NCBI GenBank assembly: GCA_021798795.1
Contig: JAJZBR010000010.1
Location: 1 to 41,342, forward strand
DNA length: 41,342 nucleotides
Source: Pseudomonadota bacterium
GTDB taxonomy: Bacteria > Pseudomonadota > Gammaproteobacteria > JAKAQQ01
Reading direction: 5' to 3'
Numbering within the stretch: the first letter of the stretch is position 1; every line of letters begins with the position of its first letter. The notes under the pieces are model-generated. The model was not told where the DNA came from. It did no database searches and was given only the letters and a program-made list of their open reading frames with translations. A program made the position numbers and the translations under genes. This document shows positions 1 through 7,605 of this stretch, piece after piece.

Positions 1-23
1 ATGGAATATGGAGTTCATGGATC

Positions 24-431
24 ATGAACACTCAAATGACTGAACCTCTCTTGGACACCCCTGCCCTGGCCGAGCTCCTCGGCCTCACGGTGGGCGGAAT
101 CCGCAACATGCTCTGCAGGAATCCCGAACACCTGCCGCCCCCGGTCCGGATCGGCCGGCGGGTGCGCTGGCGGCGAACGACCGTGGAGCGCTGGCTCGCC
201 TCCCGGGAACCCCCCATCGAGCCCCTTCCCCCTCCCCGCGGACGGCCCCGCAACGGTCCCGACGGCTTCCCGGCCGGCGGCCGGAGACGGCCACCCACCC
301 GGGTACACAAAATGGAATCACAAGTGCAGCTTTCGGGTACACAAATTGCTACACAGTCTGGTGGTACGGCTGGTCGTCCTGTCGGTGGGATGGCTGGGTC
401 CTCCGCTGCGATCAGGAGGGTGAAACCATGA
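24..431 (+). CDS. AlpA/excisionase-like helix-turn-helix DNA-binding protein
   Basis: A 135-residue protein. Residues about 10-62 look like a MerR-type winged helix of the AlpA/excisionase class: a helix starting at LLDTPALAELLGL, then a turn, then the VRIGRRVRW hairpin and a VERWLASR helix. Such proteins direct excision or transcription of integrated elements, which fits the integrase 300 bases away. The rest (about 65-135) is a Pro/Arg/Gly-rich tail with no recognisable fold and may be partly spurious. In another frame a short open stretch ends at base 27 and overlaps this start as ATGA, which hints at an upstream gene cut by the window edge. The gene overlaps the next start by four bases. 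The domain call is fairly sure; whether it is excisionase or activator is not. Confidence 0.6.
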   Translation: MNTQMTEPLLDTPALAELLGLTVGGIRNMLCRNPEHLPPPVRIGRRVRWRRTTVERWLASREPPIEPLPPPRGRPRNGPDGFPAGGRRRPPTRVHKMESQVQLSGTQIATQSGGTAGRPVGGMAGSSAAIRRVKP

Positions 432-733
432 AAACACCCCCCTGGTTCTTGGCAAACGAAAGACACTATCAACGCCTCGAGCGCATCCTGCGCGCATGGC
501 AGAAGGATGACCGGACCTACGTCTACCGGGCCAGCGCAGACGGAAAACAGGTGATGACCCCGAAAATCGCCAAGTACTACCCCGGCCTCTGCGAATCCGC
601 CGGGGGACTTTTCGAGATGATTCAGCACCAGTTGGGAGCCGGGGTCTACCGGATCATGATCCGCCGCGGGATCCGACTGCTCATCTCCGGCATGATCTCC
701 ATTGGACCGCCTCCACGGGAGTTCACCTCCTAA
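428..733 (+). CDS. Hypothetical small protein of the integrative element
   Basis: A 101-residue protein that I do not recognise. The start ATG overlaps the stop of the AlpA-like gene (ATGA), which suggests translational coupling in one element operon. The sequence is basic and has no signal peptide or clear membrane segment; a hydrophobic stretch near residues 83-91 is too short to span a membrane. The 3' end overlaps the convergent integrase end by about ten bases, so the reading frame may run past the original stop. Reality of the gene is supported only by the coupling and the open frame. Confidence 0.45.
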   Translation: MKTPPWFLANERHYQRLERILRAWQKDDRTYVYRASADGKQVMTPKIAKYYPGLCESAGGLFEMIQHQLGAGVYRIMIRRGIRLLISGMISIGPPPREFTS

Positions 734-1769
734 CGGGGGTCATCCCCGGGGATCCCACGGGGACCCGTCCCATCCCCGCCAGCCGGTCGGCCAGGCGGTG
801 GGTCCGGAGGTGGGTATAGCGGGCCAGCATCTGGAGCGTCTTGTGCCCCGTAATGGCCCGGATCTCCATCACGTCGAGATCCGTCTCCTCGAAAAGCCGC
901 GAGATGGCCTCATGCCTCAGATCGTGGAACCGGAGCCCCATGATCCCGGCCTTGGTAACGGCCCGTCTCCAGGCCAGCTCGATCGCATTCGGCGAAAGCC
1001 CGAACACCGCCCCGTCGATTCTCCGGGGAAGTCCTTCCAGGATGGAGAGGGCTTCCGGGGAGAGCGGCACGCTCCGCGCCTCCCCGTTCTTCGTCAGGGG
1101 CAGGAGGACGGAGCGTCTCGGCCGGTCTACGTGTTCCCACCGGAGTCCCGCAATCTCCCCCCGTCGCATGGCCGTGGCCAAGGCCCAGCGGATCACCACC
1201 CCAAAGGCGGGAGAGGCTGCCTCGAGGAGTCTCGTCTCCTCCCCCTCGAGAAATCTCCGTTCCCGGCCCCGGGGGACCTTCGGCCTCGCGAGTTTGGCCA
1301 AGGGGACCGGATTGACCAGATACTCCATCCCCCAAGCGCTTCGTGCCACCGAGTAGAGGTGGGAGAGAAGGGTGAGGTCCAGCCGGACCGTATTGGCACT
1401 GGCCCCGCCTTCCCCCCGCCAGCGGATGTAATCGGCTACCTGCCGGCCCGTGATCCGGCTGAGCGCCAGATCCCCGAGAAAACTCCCACTCACCGTCCGG
1501 ATCCGGCTCCGTTCCGAATCCTGGGAGGCCTTCCTCGGCGTGATCTCCCGCTCGTAGCGGACGAGGGCCTCCCGGAGGGTCGTCCGGTCGCCTTCGCTTC
1601 GGTCCCGCCACAGACCCTCGTCCATGGCGGCCTCGGTGATCCGGGCCCAGCTCTCGGCCTGCTCTTTGGTATTGAAGGTCCGGTACTGGGCCGGGAACCC
1701 CTGCCGCACGATCTGGACCTGCCAGACGTTCCGGCCATTCGGTCCCTTGCGTTTTCTCAATGAGGCCAT
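723..1769 (-). CDS. Tyrosine recombinase/integrase
   Basis: A 348-residue site-specific recombinase that cuts and rejoins DNA at attachment sites. The order is an N-terminal Arm-binding type segment (residues 1-50), a SAM-like core-binding domain (about 60-160) and a catalytic domain (about 170-330). Visible catalytic residues are Arg202 in TAMRRGE, His282 and Arg285 in HDLRH, His309 in GHKTLQM and the nucleophile Tyr318 in ARYTHL, so the enzyme looks intact. I chose the start MASLRKRK because 12 residues upstream are Cys-rich and atypical. The gene begins 95 bases from the 3' end of tRNA-Lys, which marks that tRNA as the likely attachment site. It is transcribed in the same direction as the tRNA. 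Confidence 0.93.
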   Translation of the reverse strand: MASLRKRKGPNGRNVWQVQIVRQGFPAQYRTFNTKEQAESWARITEAAMDEGLWRDRSEGDRTTLREALVRYEREITPRKASQDSERSRIRTVSGSFLGDLALSRITGRQVADYIRWRGEGGASANTVRLDLTLLSHLYSVARSAWGMEYLVNPVPLAKLARPKVPRGRERRFLEGEETRLLEAASPAFGVVIRWALATAMRRGEIAGLRWEHVDRPRRSVLLPLTKNGEARSVPLSPEALSILEGLPRRIDGAVFGLSPNAIELAWRRAVTKAGIMGLRFHDLRHEAISRLFEETDLDVMEIRAITGHKTLQMLARYTHLRTHRLADRLAGMGRVPVGSPGMTPVRR

Positions 1770-1864
1770 AGCAAAACCCTCGCAACTATGGCAAGAGTAT
1801 GGCATAGAGCCTGTTTTACATCAATCCAATATGCTTATGTCATGTAAGTATATGTTTTTATTGA

Positions 1865-1937
1865 TGGGCCGTGCAGGAGTCGAACCTGCGACCAATGGAT
1901 TAAAAGTCCAGTGCTCTACCAGCTGAGCTAACGGCCC
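1865..1937 (-). tRNA. tRNA-Lys (anticodon TTT)
   Basis: A 73-base cloverleaf on the minus strand. The acceptor arms GGGCCGT and ACGGCCC pair, the D-arm reads GCTC..GAGC, the anticodon loop is CTTTTAA with anticodon TTT, the variable loop is TGGTC and the T-arm is GCAGG-TTCGACT-CCTGC. The CCA end is not encoded: TCA follows the discriminator A. The first anticodon-stem pair (27-43) is C opposite T, where many bacterial tRNA-Lys have G-T. The sequence is otherwise very close to enterobacterial tRNA-Lys. Confidence 0.97.
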
Positions 1938-2092
1938 AACACTTCTTCCCCCGAAGCTGAAACGCCAACCCGGGCTTGTGCCTCGTCATTGATGCGGGGG
2001 AGTTGACCCGGTTCATTTTACCCGAACCTCTGATTATATGAGTCTACTCTGGAGCGAACTGAAACACCTTTGCTCATTCAGAGCGAAATCCG

Positions 2093-2593
2093 GTGCGTTA
2101 TCGGCCTCAACTTCAATCGCCGGATCGGGCCCTGCTGCTCTGCTGTGACCAGAAGTCCCAGTGCCCAGCGCTCGAGCGTACCCAGCTCGGGCTGCTCTTG
2201 GGAGGCGGCCACATCCGCACCCAGACCCATGAGGATATCCGCCACGGCACCATCACGCTTTATGCCGCGCTCTCCTACCTGGACGGCAAAATCATCCGCC
2301 GTATCGCCCCACGCCCGACGCACCTCAAGTGGCTCGCGTTTCTGCGCCACATCGACCAGGAAATCCCGGCGCAGCTGAGCGTGCACCTGATCGCAGATCA
2401 CTCCAGCACCCACAAGCACTCCCAGGTCAAACGATGGCTGGCCCGGGATCCACGCTTTCACATGCATTGCGTGCCCACCTCCGGATCCTGACTGAATCTG
2501 GACGAGCGATTCTTCTGCGACTTGAGCGAAGGGATCCTCGTCACAATCCAGAGCGCTCGCAAAAACATGGCGCAGCAGGGCCATGCCGCATAG
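2093..2593 (+). pseudogene. IS630-family transposase remnant
   Basis: The translation matches the DDE domain of IS630-type transposases: LLLCCDQKSQC (first Asp), then RHGTITLYAAL, then HLIADHSSTHKH (second Asp), then HVQVKRWLAR-like text and PTS. After PTSGS an in-frame TGA at 2489-2491 sits where the family usually has Trp (SSSWLNL). Reading on in the same frame gives LNLDERFF, which contains the expected Glu, and then diverges to a stop near 2593. The N-terminal helix-turn-helix half is missing. This is a dead fragment with a nonsense mutation and a lost 5' end; no inverted repeats could be seen. Confidence 0.8.
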
Positions 2594-2782
2594 TCATTTG
2601 TGAGACGCTACATTTGTCTTGATTCGGCCTGCAGGTTTGGCACTGCGCACTGATGCCGCCTGGTTTGTAGCCACCCCCACGCCCGCTTGAAACGCCGCAA
2701 CAAAACCTGCACACTGACGATCCATGCGCCTGATCCGTTTCTCAATAACGCCCGCTTCCAGTCTCTGTCTGCCGAGGGTCAC

Positions 2783-4120
2783 GTGACCGAAAATACCGAT
2801 ACGCCCCGAAAACCTTGGCGCGCCGAAGACTTTCCCCAGGCCGATCTTACCGACCAGATCGCCGTATTGGTAGCAGGCGCCAATGCCTTGGTTCGCGAGG
2901 GACGCCTGGAAGACGCCGAGGCCGTCTACCGGCGAATCCTCAAGACGGCACCTCACAATCTCCAGGCCATCACTTTCGTCGCGCTGCGCGCTTTCGATGC
3001 GGGCCGCTACGAGGAAAGCATCGTGCACCTCAAGGAAGCTCTCGTCCTGGATCCGAACCGGGACAGTCTTCACCGAAATCTGGCCCTGGTCCGACTGGCA
3101 CAAGGGCTAAACGGCAAGGCGCTTCAGGCGATCGACCGGGCCATTGAGCTCAATCCGGACTCGGCCTTAAACCACCTCCACCGAGGCGTCATCCTGGAAA
3201 GCCTGGATAGGAAGAGCGAAGCCCTCGCAAGTTACGGGCGCGCGCTCGCGCGGGATCCGGTCCTGAGACACTTGCCATCTGGCCTCCCACCCAAGATCCG
3301 CGCGCTGGCCCACCGCGCCATCAGCCACCTGGCTCCGATTCTTCTCGCCCGGATCGACGCTGCCCAGCGCGAAGTCGAGACCGCCTCAGGCGCTCCACTC
3401 CCCGCCCGAGCAAGAGATTTCCTCGAGATCTTCAAGGGACTCAAGCCACGGGTTTACGAGGATCCCAACCAACGCCCCGAGTTCTTGTTCTACCCGGGGC
3501 TCAATCCACGACCCTGGTTCGAACGCGGCGAATTCAGCTGGATCCGTGCACTCGAGTCAGCCACCCCGGCAATCCGTGCCGAGTTCGAAGCACTCGATGC
3601 CGGACTCGAAGAGCCTCACCTGCCAGCTCAATCCGCCTGCCCCAAGCACTGGCAACATCTGGCCGGATCCCTTGCTTGGGGTAGTTTTCCTCTGTACCGA
3701 TCCGGTGTCCCGGTACCCAAAATCCTCCACGTCTGTCCCGGAACCTTTACCGCACTCAAGTGCCTGCCCCTCGCGCAGGGACGCGGTCATTCCCCCGAAG
3801 TATTTTTCTCGACTCTGACACCGGGAACCCACCTGCCCGCTCACCATGGCCAATCGAATGCCTGGGTCATGATCCATCTCGCTCTCATCGTGCCAGACGA
3901 ATCTGCCATCCAGGTCGGCGGGGAAACCCGGCACTGGCGGAAAGGTCGTACGCTCATCTTCGATGACAGCTTCAAACATGTGGCCCGGAACGAGGGCTCG
4001 GCCGCTCTCACGGTTTTGACCGCGAATATCTGGAATCCCGCTCTCAGCGCGATTGAACGTGAACTCATCGAACGGGTTATCGATGCGCATAGCCGGTTTA
4101 GCGAGGAATATTTCACCTGA
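2783..4120 (+). CDS. TPR protein with aspartyl/asparaginyl beta-hydroxylase-like domain
   Basis: A 445-residue protein. Residues about 23-160 form tandem TPR helices (for example ALVREGRLEDAEAVYRRIL and ALQAIDRAIELNP). The C-terminal 200 residues match the AspH family, whose members are Fe(II)/2-oxoglutarate dioxygenases that hydroxylate Asp/Asn side chains. The two iron-binding histidines are His354 (PGTHLPAHHG) and His399 (FDDSFKH); AspH enzymes use two His without a carboxylate. No signal peptide is present, so it should act in the cytosol. I prefer GTG at 2783 because GAGGG lies four bases upstream; a TTG at 2687 would add 32 residues. It faces the TonB receptor gene and shares TPR architecture with the two sulfotransferases beyond it. 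The family is fairly sure; the substrate is unknown. Confidence 0.82.
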   Translation: MTENTDTPRKPWRAEDFPQADLTDQIAVLVAGANALVREGRLEDAEAVYRRILKTAPHNLQAITFVALRAFDAGRYEESIVHLKEALVLDPNRDSLHRNLALVRLAQGLNGKALQAIDRAIELNPDSALNHLHRGVILESLDRKSEALASYGRALARDPVLRHLPSGLPPKIRALAHRAISHLAPILLARIDAAQREVETASGAPLPARARDFLEIFKGLKPRVYEDPNQRPEFLFYPGLNPRPWFERGEFSWIRALESATPAIRAEFEALDAGLEEPHLPAQSACPKHWQHLAGSLAWGSFPLYRSGVPVPKILHVCPGTFTALKCLPLAQGRGHSPEVFFSTLTPGTHLPAHHGQSNAWVMIHLALIVPDESAIQVGGETRHWRKGRTLIFDDSFKHVARNEGSAALTVLTANIWNPALSAIERELIERVIDAHSRFSEEYFT

Positions 4121-4186
4121 TTTACAGGATGGATACCCCGGATGCTTCAATCCAAGTGGCAGGACTCGCCTCCCCACGCGTGAAAG

Positions 4187-4220
4187 AAAACCCGTGGCCC
4201 CTTTCGGAACCACGGGTTTT
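4187..4220. terminator. Bidirectional intrinsic terminator between convergent genes
   Basis: A perfect 11-pair stem (AAAACCCGTGG against CCACGGGTTTT) with a 12-base loop. It has T runs in both directions, so it can end the hydroxylase gene (plus) and the TonB receptor gene (minus). Confidence 0.85.
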
Positions 4221-4238
4221 ATGCTTTTACCTTATTTT

Positions 4239-7200
4239 TCAGAACCGCACGCCGATCCGTCCATAGATGAAGCGGCCTGGGACCAGGTAGCCCAAGAAAG
4301 GTTGGTAGCTATTCTTGAAGGCCGTCATCGAGATCGGTGGATTCTTGTCGAACAGGTTCCGCACCCCGATGGTGAAGTCCGTGTTCCAGGCAGCCAGATC
4401 ATAAGTCACCTGGACGTTGTTGTACACGGTCGTCCCGAGCCGGTTCAGCCCCTGAAAGGGGCCTGACGGTTTGGAACTGCCGGGACCGGACAGCACGTCA
4501 CTGCACCAGCCGGTTCCGACCTCGGGGAGGCTGATGAAGGGCGAGACGGCCGAGTTCTGGCACACCTCGTACATCGGGCCGATGATATCGACAGTCCAGT
4601 TGGCCGACCAGGGGCCATAATCCCAGTCGAGGTAGATATTGTATTTGTGTTTCGGAATAAGCGAAGTCACTGAACCCGCGACCTCCTTCGTGAACTCGGT
4701 TGGGACACCTTGGGGGTTCACGCCCAAAAACGAAATGACAAAGTTCTGGGTAAACGTGAGATCAGCAAGGATCTTGAAATCGCCGATCGGCGTCGAGGGA
4801 AAACGATAGTCAAGATTGACGTCCCAGCCCTCGGTTTTGTCGGCACCCACATTCTGGTTGAGCGACAGGATGTCCGTGATCTCACCATTGGTCTTGTAGG
4901 TCGCGTTCGAACGCTGGATCAGGTTGCAATCGAGGTTCACGGCGCTGTAGCAGAAATCCAGAATGTTTTGCGGACCGATGCCGCCCGGGGTGATGGCGTT
5001 GACTACCTCCACCTTGTAGTAGTCGGCCGAAATATCGAATCCGGGAAGATAGGTCGGACTGTAGACAAACCCGATCGTACGCGAAATTGCCCGCTCCGGC
5101 GTCAGATTGGGGTTGCCGCCCACCGTTACCGGGAGCTGAGTAACGGTCTGAACCGCGTGGGCCGGGCAGTTCGGCAGAGCCGGATCCGGAACGCACGGAT
5201 CGACCAGGGGATCGAAACTCTGGCCCTGTCCTGCGAAAAAGTCGCTGATCGTTGGAATGCGGAACCCCTGTGACCAGCTCCCCCGGAAGAGCAGGGACCG
5301 GATCGGGGCATACTTGAATGCAATACGCCCCGAAGTGTTGGATGCGCTACGGTTGACAGATGTAGTGGAGTTGATGGCTCCCGACCAGTTTGCCTGCGTC
5401 CAGCGGTTCGCGATGTCAAAAGAGAGCCGGTGCACCATGAATATGTCGCGCACGAGAGGAACGTCAAACTCGATAAACTCGCCGCTCTGGGCTTCGCGCC
5501 CATTCGTCGGTTCGGCAATGTTGGTTGTGGCGTCGCCCACGGCAACGAGCGGATCGGGAGTGAAGAACCCGTTGTCCTCAAGGTATTCGTAGCCCACCGC
5601 GACACCCAAGGGACCAGCCGGGAGATTGACGAGCGTCCCGGTGAGATTGCCGGAGTAGTCGCGCTGCGTGACACCATCCTTGTTGACGCCTACATAGGAA
5701 ATGTAGTTGGCTTGAGCCGGGGTGATGGTGCCCTGTCCGGTTCCCAGGTTGTATCCGCCGAAAAGATCGAGCGGAACGCAACCGGGAGTGTCCTGGCATG
5801 TTGCGAGTGGCCCCAAAGCGAGTGCCATGTGGGTCGTATCCTCCAATCCGTATTCCGTCCCCACATTGGTGCGATCGGAATAGGAGTAGTGGGTATTCCA
5901 GTACCAATCGTGTCCGATGGCCCGGAAATAGCCCTTGAGTCCGCTTTCGAAAAAGAAGGTCTTGACATCCTGCCCGAAAATACGCGGGCCGGTCTCGATC
6001 ATCCGTCGAGTCATAAACAGCATGGCATCGCTCTGGCTGTTGCATTGAGCCGTACCATAGAGTGCGCACCAATTCGCATAGCCTGTGCTTCCCGGGATAT
6101 AGGGAACGAGGTCAACCCCGAATGGGTTGTAGGGATTCGTGGCCGAAACACCCAGAAAGGTTCCGTTGGCTGAACCATAGCCGATCGCTCCGAATGCACC
6201 CATAACGAGTGGAGTCGCGGCCAGTTGCGTTTGTGAGGTGCGGTCATTGTAGAGGACGGTGGTGTCGAACTCGAGGTGTGAGTTGAACTTGTAATGGCCC
6301 TGGCTGTAGGCATACCACTGTTCCTGGGGCGCCTGGAGATAATAGTAGGGGGCCCAGTTCCAGTTGTCTGCAGCACTGAAGTTGGTCGGATTGGCAAAGG
6401 GTCCGTTAAGCGGCCCAGCGAGATTGCAGCCCAGGCTCGTGTTGCCAGGGGAGGCTCCCGACACGCTTGAAGGCAGGCAGTTTCGGCCGGGGAGCGTATT
6501 CGGACCGGCCTGACCCTGGATGAGGAACTCACCACCCGCAGTGAACGGGTTGCCAGCCAGATCTCCAGTGCCGATCACGGGTACCTGACTGATCGTGGCA
6601 TCCGAGGCCATGACCGGGCTCTGCTCACTGTAGCCCACACTCAAAAGCACTCCGGCCCGCTTGTTACTCGCACCGATCGTGAAGTCATACTCCTGAGACT
6701 TGCCGGTCCAATGGGTTGCACCCTGGATCGGCGAGAAGAGACCCAAGGTGGGGTTCGCAGCCAGGGAGCCATTGGACACCTCACGGATTCCCATGTAAGC
6801 ATGGGCTTCCGCACCGTTGAAATCCTGCTCCGTGATGATGTCGATCACGCCCGCGATGGCATCCGATCCGTAAATCGGCGAAGCGCCGTCGAGTAGGATT
6901 TCGATCCGGGAGATGATTGCGGATGGGATTGTGTTCAGGTCCACGGAACCGCCTAGCGTCGGAATCCAGCGGTGACCATTGACCAGAACCAGAACCCTCG
7001 CCGAGCCCAAATTGTGCAGGTCGATGAAGGTATCGCCGTCATTACCGTTGTCGGTCTGTGTATTGAGAGCCGCCCCCGACTGCGAGATCGACTGGAGAAT
7101 GTTTCCAATCGTGACCTCGCCGGTCAGGTTCAACTGCTGTCGGGTCAGCACCACGACCGGCTGCGCGGTCACCGTGCTGGTTCGCAGGATCCGCGAACCC

Positions 7201-7337
7201 ACGACCTCGACTTTGGCGAGTTTCGTGGAATTCGAACCGGGCTGCGCCAGCGCGGCAGGTGCGGCGACCACTGCGGCTGACGCGCTGGCTACGAGCGCCC
7301 CGCGTACCGCTTGCCACACAAGATTTCGCTGTTTCAT
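4239..7337 (-). CDS. TonB-dependent outer membrane receptor
   Basis: A 1032-residue receptor that would import a ligand across the outer membrane using TonB energy. Residues 1-32 form a signal peptide ending in APAALAQ. A TonB-box-like KVEVVGSRI follows, then a plug domain (about 50-170) with the motifs LVLVNGHRWIP, DLNTIP and ILLDGASPIYGSDAIAGVI. The rest is a beta-barrel ending in the aromatic GRIGVRF. The barrel has several closely spaced Cys pairs (for example CQDTPGC and CVPDPALPNC), probably disulfides in surface loops. The start ATG at 7337 has GGAGG nine bases upstream, and a promoter lies further up. The ligand cannot be read from the sequence. Its neighbours are a TPR-hydroxylase and two TPR-sulfotransferases rather than transport genes. 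Confidence 0.95.
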   Translation of the reverse strand: MKQRNLVWQAVRGALVASASAAVVAAPAALAQPGSNSTKLAKVEVVGSRILRTSTVTAQPVVVLTRQQLNLTGEVTIGNILQSISQSGAALNTQTDNGNDGDTFIDLHNLGSARVLVLVNGHRWIPTLGGSVDLNTIPSAIISRIEILLDGASPIYGSDAIAGVIDIITEQDFNGAEAHAYMGIREVSNGSLAANPTLGLFSPIQGATHWTGKSQEYDFTIGASNKRAGVLLSVGYSEQSPVMASDATISQVPVIGTGDLAGNPFTAGGEFLIQGQAGPNTLPGRNCLPSSVSGASPGNTSLGCNLAGPLNGPFANPTNFSAADNWNWAPYYYLQAPQEQWYAYSQGHYKFNSHLEFDTTVLYNDRTSQTQLAATPLVMGAFGAIGYGSANGTFLGVSATNPYNPFGVDLVPYIPGSTGYANWCALYGTAQCNSQSDAMLFMTRRMIETGPRIFGQDVKTFFFESGLKGYFRAIGHDWYWNTHYSYSDRTNVGTEYGLEDTTHMALALGPLATCQDTPGCVPLDLFGGYNLGTGQGTITPAQANYISYVGVNKDGVTQRDYSGNLTGTLVNLPAGPLGVAVGYEYLEDNGFFTPDPLVAVGDATTNIAEPTNGREAQSGEFIEFDVPLVRDIFMVHRLSFDIANRWTQANWSGAINSTTSVNRSASNTSGRIAFKYAPIRSLLFRGSWSQGFRIPTISDFFAGQGQSFDPLVDPCVPDPALPNCPAHAVQTVTQLPVTVGGNPNLTPERAISRTIGFVYSPTYLPGFDISADYYKVEVVNAITPGGIGPQNILDFCYSAVNLDCNLIQRSNATYKTNGEITDILSLNQNVGADKTEGWDVNLDYRFPSTPIGDFKILADLTFTQNFVISFLGVNPQGVPTEFTKEVAGSVTSLIPKHKYNIYLDWDYGPWSANWTVDIIGPMYEVCQNSAVSPFISLPEVGTGWCSDVLSGPGSSKPSGPFQGLNRLGTTVYNNVQVTYDLAAWNTDFTIGVRNLFDKNPPISMTAFKNSYQPFLGYLVPGRFIYGRIGVRF

Positions 7338-7407
7338 TATTGTGAGCCTCCACATGTGATTATTGAGGATCGTTGTATAAGCCTTGGATAAGTCAAGGTC
7401 AGTTGTG

Positions 7408-7435
7408 AACATACCACTTGCTGGTAGATAGTCAA
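7408..7435 (-). promoter_or_regulatory. Sigma70-type promoter for the TonB receptor gene
   Basis: On the minus strand TTGACT (7435-7430) and TATGTT (7413-7408) are separated by 16 bases. This gives a leader of roughly 65 bases to the receptor ATG. The DNA from 7440 to 7505 is markedly AT-rich and separates this gene from the divergent sulfotransferase gene. The match is by eye. Confidence 0.5.
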
Positions 7436-7605
7436 GCGTATGTCGAAAAACCCTGCAATTTAGTTGTAACTTTATAATATTATTATATTTAGTATAGTAA
7501 CCGCCTTTCAGATTCTCCATGGAATACCCATCTGGCGTCGCATGGATACAACAGGCGAGCCTGTTACAATCCCCTCTTCACGATCCAGGATCCAGGAATC
7601 GTCTC

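Larger units (their letters stand above)
1..1865. mobile_element. End of an integrative element inserted at tRNA-Lys
   Basis: This stretch holds a tyrosine integrase, an AlpA-like small DNA-binding protein and an unknown small gene, and it ends at the 3' end of a tRNA gene. Tyrosine integrases of genomic islands and prophages commonly use the 3' half of a tRNA gene as attachment site, and the integrase gene here starts within 100 bases of the tRNA 3' end. The element would extend left beyond the window, so the second attachment site cannot be seen. The extent is inferred; the genes are seen. Confidence 0.55.

Noticed and set aside
702-1763. Long plus-strand open frame of 353 codons
   Set aside because: It lies opposite the integrase gene, is rich in Pro/Arg and has no domain; a shadow of the real gene.
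2593-2782. Small peptide precursor gene before the hydroxylase
   Set aside because: The only open frame runs into the hydroxylase from a TTG without a ribosome site; nothing resembles a leader peptide.
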